Source: Chryseobacterium daecheongense
Lineage (GTDB): Bacteria; Bacteroidota; Bacteroidia; Flavobacteriales; Weeksellaceae
Assembly: GCF_003729955.1 (NCBI RefSeq)
Contig: NZ_RJTX01000002.1
Span: forward strand, 744,001-808,000
Length of the DNA: 64,000 bases
Direction: 5' to 3'
Shown here: piece after piece, positions 35,140-43,363 of the stretch
Numbering within the stretch: position 1 is the stretch's first letter
Layout of the letters: every line of letters begins with the position of its first letter
Notes under the pieces: generated by a model
What the model was told of the DNA's origin: nothing
The model's input: only the letters and a program-made list of their open reading frames with translations
Database searches by the model: none
Position numbers and translations under genes: made by a program

Positions 35140-37806
35140 ATGAAACGCTCTTTATTTATTATGATGCTGTTGATCCCTTTTTGGGGATTTTCACAGTGGT
35201 CTAAAACGGAACTCCGGTCCCAAAAAGTAAAAAAATCTCAGGAGAAGCTGGAATATTCAGCACTGTACTCACTTAATACAGATGAGCTGAGACAAACATT
35301 AAAAAATGCTCCAGAACGTTCATCAAATAGTAAAGGAATTATTGTTTCAATTCCTGGTGCCAGTGGTGAGGTTGAGAAATTCCAGGTTTGGGAGTCTTCT
35401 AGTATGGCTCCTGAATTACAAGCACAACATCCGGAAATCAGATCTTATGTAGGAATAGGAGTAGACGACCCATCTGCCTATTTGAGATTTAGCTTATCTC
35501 ATATTAATTTTTCATCCATGATTTCCAGATCAGGGGCTTCGGAATATATAGAACCTTATTCTGAGGATAGAAAGATCTATGCAGTTTTTGATTCAAAAGC
35601 CAGGAAAAATCAGACTGATGAACCTTTCATCTGCTCTACTATGGGTGAAGTAGAAAAGAATATTGCGAACGGAAACATTTCTACGAATAAATTGGCTGGT
35701 TATAATGTTTTCAGACTTGCTTTATCGTGTACAGCAGCTTATGGAGATTATCATCTAACTGCCGCGGGAATTCCGGGTTCAGCTACAGATGCTCAAAAGA
35801 AAACAGCTATTCTTGCGGCCATGAATGCTACCGTAACAAGGTTAAACGGCGTATTTGAAAGAGAATTGGCTTTACATTTTAACCTGATCGCCAATACCAA
35901 TGCTCTAATATTTTATACCGGTGGTACGGCAGAACCTTATACGACAGGAGGACCTGATGATGCCATAACGGGAATAACAGGTATAATTCCGTCTACAGAC
36001 TATGATCTGGGACATTTGATCGATAAACAGAATGCTAACGGGGCTGCTTATTTAGGAGTGATTTGTAGCAGTGGCCAGAAAGCAGGAGGCTGGACAGCTC
36101 ATAACTTCCCTGAAGGGGATAAATTTGATATCGATTATGTAGCTCACGAGATGGGACACCAATTGGGAGCAGGGCATACTTATACTTTTTATACTGGTCA
36201 GCTAGATCAAAGAGTAGAGCCGGGTAGTGGAAGTACCATTATGGCTTATACGGGAATTGCCGATGGAAATCTGGATGTACAATTCAACTCCAATGACTAT
36301 TATCATATTAATAGCATCAACCAGATCAGAACTAAGGTGAATTCAGTGACCTGTGGCACCAATACACCATTTACCATTGCTGCTCCGACAGTGACATTAA
36401 GTGGTAGTAGTTATACGATTCCAAAGTCAACTCCTTTTGTTATCAGAGGAACAACATCTGATGCAGGCAGCGCTTCTTATACTTACACGGTAGAACAAAC
36501 AGATCAGGCTGCTAATGCGCAGATTGGCGCCAATTCTATTGCCTATGCCGCAAAACCTACGGGACCTTTATTCAGATCTGTAAGCCCAGTAAGTACTCCG
36601 GCAAGATATTTCCCTGGTTTCAATAAAGTATTGGCAGGCGTATTAACGACTACGTGGGAATCCGTATCCAGCGTAGCAAGAACACTTAACTTCAATATGT
36701 CTGTAAGGAATAATAATCCTACACAGGCACAAATAGGTCAGGCAACCATGGCCGTAACAGTTGATGCTGTTTCCGGTCCGTTCCAGGTTACTGCACCTAC
36801 ATTTGGACAGTCATTAACTTCCGGGGCCAATACTACTGTTACTTGGAATGTCGCAGGTACTACAGCAGCTCCGGTAAGTACGGCAAATGTCAACATCAAG
36901 CTTTCTATTGACGGTGGAGCTACATTTACAACCATTGCAGCCAATACGCCTAATGACGGAACTCAGCAAGTAACTATTCCGGCAGGATCTACATCTGCTA
37001 ACGCTTATATCTTAGTTGAAGCCGTAAATAATATTTATTATGCAGTTAGCCCAAGCTTTGTGATTGATTATACCGTAACGGGAGAAAGCTGTACTACATA
37101 TACGTATAGCGGACCTGCAGTAACCATTACAGACGGACCTGGAGGAGATGCCATCTCTTCTCCTAGAGTATTAGCGCCTTTAACAATCAATAATACGGGT
37201 ACTATCACAAAAATTAAAGTGACTCCAAACATTGCACATACTTATGTTCAGGATTTAGCAGTGGGAATTGAAGCTCCTAATGGTGCTTCTGCTCTTATTT
37301 GGAACAGATCGTGTACTTCTCAGGATAATATCATAGCTGCGTTTAGTGATACGGGAGCTACAGCTACTTGTGCTACTCCGATCCAGGGAGATGTTAAATC
37401 TTATGAATCTTTAGGAATCTTTAAAGGTCAAAAGGCACAGGGAACTTGGAAATTATTTGCATCGGATAACTATGTAGGAGACCAGGGAACCATCAATTCA
37501 TGGGCTATTGAAGTATGTACTCAGACTACTCAGGCTCTAGGAGTTAATGAAGCACCTGCTGTAAATAATGACATTAAGATTTATCCTAACCCAAGTAATG
37601 GAAACTTCTTTATCAAATCAAGAAACTTATCCGGAGATGTTAAAGTAACATTGTTCGATTCAAGCGGTAGACTGATTCATTCTTCTTCTTATCAAGGAGC
37701 TGGAGACCATACCGAAGAATTTAATCTAAGCATGCCTAAAGGAGTTTATATTATCAAACTCAACTCTTCTAAAGGAGTACACAGTCAAAAGCTTATCATT
37801 AAATAA
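35140..37806 (+). CDS. Secreted reprolysin-like metalloprotease, T9SS type A
   Basis: This 888-aa secreted protease has a signal peptide (about 1-19, ending GFSQ) and a propeptide-like N-terminus up to about residue 185. The metzincin zinc site HEMGHQLGAGH is at 336-346, with the Met-turn after it (STIMAYTG). Beta-rich modules follow, then a P-domain like that of proprotein convertases (about 645-795: DLAVGIEAPNGASALIW and GTWKLFASDNYVGDQGTINSW). A T9SS type A sorting domain ends it (IYPNPSNGNFFIKS, GVYIIKL). It should digest proteins outside the cell. Confidence 0.93.
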   Translation: MKRSLFIMMLLIPFWGFSQWSKTELRSQKVKKSQEKLEYSALYSLNTDELRQTLKNAPERSSNSKGIIVSIPGASGEVEKFQVWESSSMAPELQAQHPEIRSYVGIGVDDPSAYLRFSLSHINFSSMISRSGASEYIEPYSEDRKIYAVFDSKARKNQTDEPFICSTMGEVEKNIANGNISTNKLAGYNVFRLALSCTAAYGDYHLTAAGIPGSATDAQKKTAILAAMNATVTRLNGVFERELALHFNLIANTNALIFYTGGTAEPYTTGGPDDAITGITGIIPSTDYDLGHLIDKQNANGAAYLGVICSSGQKAGGWTAHNFPEGDKFDIDYVAHEMGHQLGAGHTYTFYTGQLDQRVEPGSGSTIMAYTGIADGNLDVQFNSNDYYHINSINQIRTKVNSVTCGTNTPFTIAAPTVTLSGSSYTIPKSTPFVIRGTTSDAGSASYTYTVEQTDQAANAQIGANSIAYAAKPTGPLFRSVSPVSTPARYFPGFNKVLAGVLTTTWESVSSVARTLNFNMSVRNNNPTQAQIGQATMAVTVDAVSGPFQVTAPTFGQSLTSGANTTVTWNVAGTTAAPVSTANVNIKLSIDGGATFTTIAANTPNDGTQQVTIPAGSTSANAYILVEAVNNIYYAVSPSFVIDYTVTGESCTTYTYSGPAVTITDGPGGDAISSPRVLAPLTINNTGTITKIKVTPNIAHTYVQDLAVGIEAPNGASALIWNRSCTSQDNIIAAFSDTGATATCATPIQGDVKSYESLGIFKGQKAQGTWKLFASDNYVGDQGTINSWAIEVCTQTTQALGVNEAPAVNNDIKIYPNPSNGNFFIKSRNLSGDVKVTLFDSSGRLIHSSSYQGAGDHTEEFNLSMPKGVYIIKLNSSKGVHSQKLIIK

Positions 37807-37826
37807 TTTTTAATACCTCAATAACT

Positions 37827-37862
37827 ACAGGGATTAGCATTTTGTTAATCCCTGTTTTTTTG
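37827..37862 (+). terminator. Terminator of the metalloprotease gene
   Basis: The stem ACAGGGATTA pairs with TAATCCCTGT and is followed by a T run. Confidence 0.85.
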
Positions 37863-37918
37863 TTGGTGGTTTTGCGCCATGAAGGGCTGATTTTAATGAT
37901 AAAATAAAATCCTTTGTT

Positions 37919-37926
37919 TATTTTTG
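37919..37926 (+). promoter_or_regulatory. -7 element of the AraC-type regulator gene
   Basis: TATTTTTG ends 15 bp before the ATG at 37941. It shows that the in-frame TTG at 37914 is upstream of the transcript. Confidence 0.55.
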
Positions 37927-37940
37927 AAATAAAAAAAGAA

Positions 37941-38822
37941 ATGGATTCTATTTCGGTGCTTCATATTAATCTTTTTCAGCCTGAAAAAAATGCTTCGGAT
38001 TTCTATTTTAATACATTGAAGAATCATTTGGTTTCAAGCCACAAGCATATTGAAAACCCACACCGGCATGATTTTTATGTTACCGTTCTTTTCACCAAAG
38101 GAGTCGGAATTCACGAAATCGATTTTCAGAAGTATGACGTTTCCGAAGGAAGCCTGTTTTTTTTATCTCCGGGTCAGGTTCACAGTTGGGAACTTTCACA
38201 GGAAGCAGATGGTTATATTTTCTTTTTTTCCCAAGAGTATTATGATATGCATTATGTAAATCAGAAACTCAGGAATTTTCCGTTTTTTAATTCAGCTGCC
38301 TTTCCAAGAAAGCTCCTGTTAGAAAGGTTGGATTTGGAAAAAACGATTGCTTTATTCCGGGAAATCGAAAATGAATATAATGCACAGAACTTGATGAAAA
38401 ATGAGAGTATTCTTTCCCTTATTTCCAAGATATACATCAATGCTTCAAGAAAGTTTTCCAAAGATTATGATGCATTGGTATTGCCGGCAAGCGTTTCTTA
38501 TTTAAAGCATTATCAGGATTTTGAAAATCTATTGGAAGCGCATTTTTCTACTGAAAAATCAATTTCTCATTACGCTTCTATGATGAATGTTTCTCCTAAA
38601 CATTTAAACAGGATTACACAAACGGTAGTTCAGAAAACGGCTACAGAAGTAATTACTGAAAGACTGATGCTTGAGGCCAAAAGAATGCTGATGTATCTTG
38701 ATGAAAGTCTTGTGGAAATTGCTTTTCGCCTGGGATATGAAGAGTACTCCTATTTTGTAAGGGTATTCCGGAAAAACTCCGGAATGACACCTACCCAATT
38801 TATCAAAAAATATAAATCATAA
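37941..38822 (+). CDS. AraC family transcriptional regulator
   Basis: This is a 293-aa regulator with an N-terminal cupin-like sensor domain (about 30-110, with HRHDFYVTVLFTKG and SPGQVHSW) and a C-terminal double helix-turn-helix (about 195-293: ISHYASMMNVSPKHLNRITQ, then VEIAFRLGYEEYSYFVRVFRKNSGMTPTQF). It should respond to a small molecule. The inducer and target genes are unknown; the neighbours (a protease gene and ccoG) give no clear hint. It converges on ccoG with only 2 bp between stops. Confidence 0.92.
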   Translation: MDSISVLHINLFQPEKNASDFYFNTLKNHLVSSHKHIENPHRHDFYVTVLFTKGVGIHEIDFQKYDVSEGSLFFLSPGQVHSWELSQEADGYIFFFSQEYYDMHYVNQKLRNFPFFNSAAFPRKLLLERLDLEKTIALFREIENEYNAQNLMKNESILSLISKIYINASRKFSKDYDALVLPASVSYLKHYQDFENLLEAHFSTEKSISHYASMMNVSPKHLNRITQTVVQKTATEVITERLMLEAKRMLMYLDESLVEIAFRLGYEEYSYFVRVFRKNSGMTPTQFIKKYKS

Positions 38823-38824
38823 GA

Positions 38825-40264
38825 TTATAAAAGCAACTTAAATGGACCTTCAAATGTGGTTTCAAATGAATCTACAAGTTTTCCTTTCTCATCGAAGACA
38901 CCAATGACCATATCTTGTTTGGAGAACTTAATTTCCTTTTCAGGAAAAGAAATATTGATATTTCCTTTCAGCATCTGATCACCTTTTAATATGATCTTTT
39001 CAGCACCAAAATAAGTGATTTCTGCATTTTTAGGTGCGATCACTTTTATTATAAGGGTCTTTTTCTCATTAGACTTATTCAGAAGAGTATAAATAAAAGA
39101 GTTGGTGATTTTGCCGTTTTTCACGAAAAATGTAGAGCCTGCCGGTTTAATGAATTTTGCTTCCATTGAACCACGGTCATACATTAAAAAGCCAAGAAAT
39201 CCGATCAGTAATGCTAAAATTACGGTTGTGGCTTTCATTCTAGCCGTAAATCTGAATTTTTCCCGGTTTTCAATTTCGGCCTCTGTAGCATAACGTACCA
39301 ATCCTTTAGGCAGCCCTACCTTTTCCATTACTTCATCACAAGCATCAATACATGCGGTACAGTTTACACATTCCAATTGCTGCCCGTTTCTGATATCAAT
39401 TCCTGTAGGGCATACTACAACGCACTGATGGCAGTCAATACAGTCTCCTTTACCATTTGCTTTTCTATCCTCCCCACTTCTCCATTTGGCACGGCCTTCC
39501 CCTCTTTTAAAATCATAATATACATTGATCGTCTGTTTGTCAATCAGTACACCCTGAAGTCTTCCATAAGGGCAGATCAATGTGCAAACCTGCTCACGGA
39601 GCCATGAGAATACGAAATAGAATGCCATGGTGAAAAATATCATGATGGTAAACTTCAGTGAATTTTCTGCAGGACCTTCGCTCATAATGTGGAAAACCTC
39701 TTCATACCCTACAATGTACATAAACATGAAGTGGGAAATAATAACAGAAATCAAAAGGAATGCTGACCATTTCATCAGCCTTTTTCGGATTTTTTCTGCG
39801 TCCCATCCCTGTCTGTCAAGTTTTATCTGCTTATTTCTGTCACCTTCGATCCAATATTCAATCTTACGGAAAACCATTTCCAAAAAAAGAGTTTGCGGGC
39901 AAAACCAGCCACAGAATATTCTACCGAAAACCACGGTAAACAACATGACAAAAATGACAGACGTTACCGCTCCCAAAGCAAGGATGAAAAAATCCTGTAG
40001 ATAAAACGGCTGTCCAAGAATAAAAAATTTCCTGTCGATGATATTGATAAGCAGAAAAGGATTATGATTGATCTTTATAAAAGGCAATCCAAAAAATAAA
40101 GCCAGAAGAAGATAGCTCGTATAATTCCTGTAGTTGGTATATTTCCCTTTCGGCTTACGTGGAAAAACCCATTTTCTTTTTCCCATTTCATCCATTGTTC
40201 CCACTGAGTTACGAAAGGCTTCATTTTCTATTTCAGAAATTTTAATGTCGGGCTGTGCACTCAT
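38825..40264 (-). CDS. ccoG: Cytochrome c oxidase accessory protein CcoG
   Basis: This is a 479-aa membrane ferredoxin of the CcoG/RdxA/FixG family, which helps assemble cbb3-type cytochrome oxidase by reducing copper. It has membrane helices at about 50-65, 88-115, 165-190, 208-225 and 348-365. A pair of 4Fe-4S motifs at about 275-310 reads CIDCHQCVVVCP and CVNCTACIDACDEV. A C-terminal FixG immunoglobulin-like domain follows. In many flavobacteria it lies with ccoNOP; here none of those genes is in the window. Confidence 0.94.
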   Translation of the reverse strand: MSAQPDIKISEIENEAFRNSVGTMDEMGKRKWVFPRKPKGKYTNYRNYTSYLLLALFFGLPFIKINHNPFLLINIIDRKFFILGQPFYLQDFFILALGAVTSVIFVMLFTVVFGRIFCGWFCPQTLFLEMVFRKIEYWIEGDRNKQIKLDRQGWDAEKIRKRLMKWSAFLLISVIISHFMFMYIVGYEEVFHIMSEGPAENSLKFTIMIFFTMAFYFVFSWLREQVCTLICPYGRLQGVLIDKQTINVYYDFKRGEGRAKWRSGEDRKANGKGDCIDCHQCVVVCPTGIDIRNGQQLECVNCTACIDACDEVMEKVGLPKGLVRYATEAEIENREKFRFTARMKATTVILALLIGFLGFLMYDRGSMEAKFIKPAGSTFFVKNGKITNSFIYTLLNKSNEKKTLIIKVIAPKNAEITYFGAEKIILKGDQMLKGNINISFPEKEIKFSKQDMVIGVFDEKGKLVDSFETTFEGPFKLLL

Positions 40265-40511
40265 CGTCTTACAGATTTATTATCTTTGATTTTAATAATC
40301 TCGTATTTTATACATTGATGTCTGAAAAAAATACTTAAGATTTAATGAGTACAAAGCTCTTAATTAAACTTTTTTATAACTAATATTATCTACTTACAGA
40401 ATAGGATAATTAGGACATTTTTTTATTTTTTAATTTTTGCATCAAAATGAGAAAATAAAAATTGAATCTTATTTATCCATATCGTAAATTGCCGCTTTAA
40501 AATCATGTGGT

Positions 40512-41402
40512 ATGAAAATTATGAATAAGATATCTATGATTGGTTTGGTTTTAGCATTGGTAAACTGCCAATCAGTAAATTACAGCCATATGTTTTATGA
40601 TGTGAAACCTGAAAAAGTTTCAGGCCAGTTTAGTTTTACCGAAGGCCCTTCTTCGGATCAGGAAGGAAATGTGTATTTTACAGACCAGCCTAATGATAAA
40701 ATTTATGTTTGGGAATGGCAAACCAATAGGATCACTGAATTCTTGGATAAGACAGGAAGAGCTAACGGAACGCACTTCGATAAGGATGGAAATCTGATTA
40801 CCTGCTCTGATGATAAAGGGGAAATATGGAAAATATCAAAAGACAAAAAAATTCAGGTTTTATTAAAAGATTTTGAAGGAAAACGTCTGAATGGCCCCAA
40901 TGACCTTTGGAATGATTCCTTTGGCGGATTATATTTTACAGATCCATTATACGAAAGAGAGTATTGGGATGATTTCAAGCAGGAGATTCCACATAAGAGC
41001 CTTTATTACAGAAGCAAAGATGGAAAAGTAATTAAAATTGACACTTTTACTCAACCTAATGGAATTGTTGGGAGTGAAAAATTTAGAAAACTTTATGTTT
41101 CGGATATAGATGCCAAGAAAACTTATGTGTATGATATTTTAGATGAAGGGAAGCTTTCAGAGAGGAAACTTTTCTGTGAAATGGGTTCCGATGGAATGAC
41201 GTTGGACAAACATGGAAATCTTTACTTAACGGGAGATGGAGTACACGTTTTTAATCGCAACGGAAAAAAGATTTATCACATTCCGATCCCAGAAGACTGG
41301 ACATCCAATGTGACTTTTGGCGGTGAAAATAATGATGTACTTTTCATTACAGCTTCAAAATCGGTTTATATTTTACCCACCAAAGTAAGAGGAACAAAAT
41401 AA
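40512..41402 (+). CDS. SMP-30/gluconolactonase-like lipoprotein
   Basis: This is a 296-aa beta-propeller protein. The N-terminus MKIMNKISMIGLVLALVNC fits a lipoprotein signal with the lipid cysteine at residue 19. The SMP-30/gluconolactonase core has EGPSSDQEGNVYFTDQPNDKIY, the RLNGPNDLW region and TQPNGIVGSEKFRKLYVSDI. Such enzymes hydrolyse sugar lactones or related rings with a divalent metal. The substrate is unknown. Confidence 0.88.
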   Translation: MKIMNKISMIGLVLALVNCQSVNYSHMFYDVKPEKVSGQFSFTEGPSSDQEGNVYFTDQPNDKIYVWEWQTNRITEFLDKTGRANGTHFDKDGNLITCSDDKGEIWKISKDKKIQVLLKDFEGKRLNGPNDLWNDSFGGLYFTDPLYEREYWDDFKQEIPHKSLYYRSKDGKVIKIDTFTQPNGIVGSEKFRKLYVSDIDAKKTYVYDILDEGKLSERKLFCEMGSDGMTLDKHGNLYLTGDGVHVFNRNGKKIYHIPIPEDWTSNVTFGGENNDVLFITASKSVYILPTKVRGTK

Positions 41403-41404
41403 CT

Positions 41405-41438
41405 AAAATGGAAGTATCAGTATGCTACTTCCATTTTT
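41405..41438. terminator. Bidirectional terminator overlapping the helicase 3' end
   Basis: The stem AAAATGGAAGTA pairs with TACTTCCATTTT between convergent genes. It contains the stop and the last codons of the helicase gene. Confidence 0.75.
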
Positions 41439-42724
41439 ACTTTTTTACCTTTTAATTTTTCATTGCTTAGCTTTTTGAGAACAGCATTTACTTTATCCCT
41501 TACAACAGCAACATAGGAGGTGGTATCTTTTACTTCTATTAAGCCAATATCTTCCTTTTGCAATTCTCCTTTTTTGATCAGGTATCCCACAATGTCCACT
41601 TTATTAACCTTGTCTTTTTTACCTGCACTGATGTAGATGGTTTGAAAAGGTGTTTTTCCCGGAACCTTGTTGAAACCGGACACATTTTCTTCGGGGATAT
41701 TATTTTTAATGAATGGGAAATTTTCGTCCTCCGTCATTATTAAATAGGCGAAACCTTTGGCATTCATCCTTGCAGTACGTCCATTTCTATGAATAAAAGC
41801 ATCTTCTTTGGGAGGCAATTGATAATGAACAATAGACTCAACTTCCGGAACATCCAAACCGCGGGAAGCCAGATCAGTGGTAATCAAAATTCTGGCGGAA
41901 TCATTCCTGAATTTCAATAAGGCGCGTTCTCTTTCATCCTGTTCCATACCGCCATGGAATGTCTCTCTGTCAATCCCCTTTTGTCTTAAGAGCTCAGAAA
42001 TCCGGTCAACAGCTTCGCGGTGATTGCAGAAAATCAATGTTCTTTTATTTCCTATCTTACAGATCAGATTGAAGAGAGTATCCAGTTTTTCTTCCGGAGT
42101 GGTCATTACCTTTTTCAGCTGAATATCTGGTTTGGTTTCGTTTAGTTTTAAGAAATTAATAATCTTCTCATTCTTTAATCCGGTAAATGCCGGAATTTCA
42201 TCCATGGCAGTAGCCGAAGTCAAAATCCTTTGAGAAACATTTTTCAGGCAATTGATAATAAAATCCATATCCTCCTGAAATCCTAATTCCAGAGCTTTGT
42301 CAAATTCATCCAACACTAAAGTTCGAATTGTTTTCGGATCAAAATTGTTATTTCTTAAATGATAAACCACTCTTCCCGGAGTACCGATCAAAACCGCGGG
42401 AGCTTCTATCAGATTGTTAACTTCAATCTTTTTATCATGTCCGCCATAGCAAACAGAAACTTTAAAATCCGTTCCCATTGCTTTAAACACCTGTTCGATC
42501 TGCAAAGCCAATTCCCTTGCCGGAACTAAAATCAAAGTCTGAATACCGGAATCCTCTTTTTTAAGATTTCGGAGAACAGGGAATAGAAAAGCAAGCGTTT
42601 TTCCTGAACCGGTAGGAGAAAGCAGAATAATATCCTGATTATTTTCAGAAGCTTTATAGGTAGACTGCTGCATCTGATTCATTTCCTGAATCTGCAGTTT
42701 TTGATAAATTGATTCTAATTCCAT
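41417..42724 (-). CDS. DbpA-like DEAD-box RNA helicase with a DEFD motif
   Basis: This is a 435-aa RNA helicase. It has a Walker A motif LLSPTGSGKT (about 34-43), motif Ia PARELALQ, SAT (motif III) and motif VI HRNGRTAR. Motif II reads DEFD where DEAD is usual, in VLDEFDKALELGF; the Asp-Glu pair is kept. The last 75 residues match the DbpA RNA-binding domain (YISAGKKDKVNKVDIVGYLIKKG), which in E. coli binds 23S rRNA hairpin 92. A role in 50S assembly is the best guess. A -7 box ends 4 bp before the ATG, so the mRNA may have no leader. Confidence 0.92.
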   Translation of the reverse strand: MELESIYQKLQIQEMNQMQQSTYKASENNQDIILLSPTGSGKTLAFLFPVLRNLKKEDSGIQTLILVPARELALQIEQVFKAMGTDFKVSVCYGGHDKKIEVNNLIEAPAVLIGTPGRVVYHLRNNNFDPKTIRTLVLDEFDKALELGFQEDMDFIINCLKNVSQRILTSATAMDEIPAFTGLKNEKIINFLKLNETKPDIQLKKVMTTPEEKLDTLFNLICKIGNKRTLIFCNHREAVDRISELLRQKGIDRETFHGGMEQDERERALLKFRNDSARILITTDLASRGLDVPEVESIVHYQLPPKEDAFIHRNGRTARMNAKGFAYLIMTEDENFPFIKNNIPEENVSGFNKVPGKTPFQTIYISAGKKDKVNKVDIVGYLIKKGELQKEDIGLIEVKDTTSYVAVVRDKVNAVLKKLSNEKLKGKKVKMEVAY

Positions 42725-42728
42725 TTTG

Positions 42729-42736
42729 CAAAGGTA
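42729..42736 (-). promoter_or_regulatory. -7 element directly before the helicase start
   Basis: On the minus strand this is TACCTTTG, a full match to TAnnTTTG, with 4 bp to the ATG. No clear -33 TTG was found. Confidence 0.5.
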
Positions 42737-42803
42737 GTGATTAAGGAGCAGGAATTAAGAATCAGAAAATTGATAAATAGTTTAAAAACCTTTTGGTGAA
42801 ATT

Positions 42804-43070
42804 TTAGTTGATCTGTTCTTCATAATGTTTTACAGCGTTAGAAATAATAAAATTGATCATGTTGAAATCATACTTATCTTTGTGAAAATAGTAGATTCCC
42901 AGTTCAACCATAAGTTTTCTGTGAAAAGCTCCGAAAAACTCAATATCATTCAGCATTTGTAATGCATTATCTGCCATATACTCTTTGTACTCTTGTGATG
43001 AATAAAGTGAAAGGTTATTATTAAACCGTTTCAGTTCTTCTAATTGGGATAATGTAATCGGTTTAGCCAT
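42804..43070 (-). CDS. Small protein of unknown function, 88 aa
   Basis: This is a soluble, mostly helical protein starting MAKPITLSQLEELKRFNNNLS and ending VKHYEEQIN, with many aromatic residues (GIYYFHKDKYDFN). It has no membrane segment or signal. It is divergent from rpsA and does not overlap another gene; the start is clean. I do not recognise a family. It is likely real because of its position and ordinary codon use, but the function is unknown. Confidence 0.65.
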   Translation of the reverse strand: MAKPITLSQLEELKRFNNNLSLYSSQEYKEYMADNALQMLNDIEFFGAFHRKLMVELGIYYFHKDKYDFNMINFIISNAVKHYEEQIN

Positions 43071-43213
43071 AATAATTATTTTTTATACTTTACTTTTCAG
43101 CACTTTAAAGTTATAGATTTTTCATCAAATAAAAACCGAATGAAAAAAAATAAGATGATTTTATTGTGTTGATTGATAATGATTTAAAAGAAAAATGAAT
43201 AGAAATGGAATTA

Positions 43214-43244
43214 TTGTTTATCTCAAATAAAATTCTTATCTTTG
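43214..43244 (+). promoter_or_regulatory. rpsA promoter
   Basis: TTG at 43214-43216, a 20-bp spacer and TATCTTTG at 43237-43244 match the Bacteroidota promoter in full. Confidence 0.75.
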
Positions 43245-43249
43245 CACCC

Positions 43250-43363
43250 ACTTTTGTGGTAAAGGTCTGAAGAGTAAAATATTAATAATTAATTACTTCC
43301 GTATTTTTTAATCCGCATTTATTCAGACCATTAAAAAAGAAGGAATACAAATTTTATTAGAAA
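43250..43363 (+). promoter_or_regulatory. rpsA 5' leader with long-range inverted repeat
   Basis: GGTCTGAA at 43264-43271 can pair with TTCAGACC at 43322-43329, closing a 50-nt AT-rich loop before the ribosome entry region. S1 controls its own mRNA in E. coli, so this leader could do the same here; that is inference. Confidence 0.45.
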
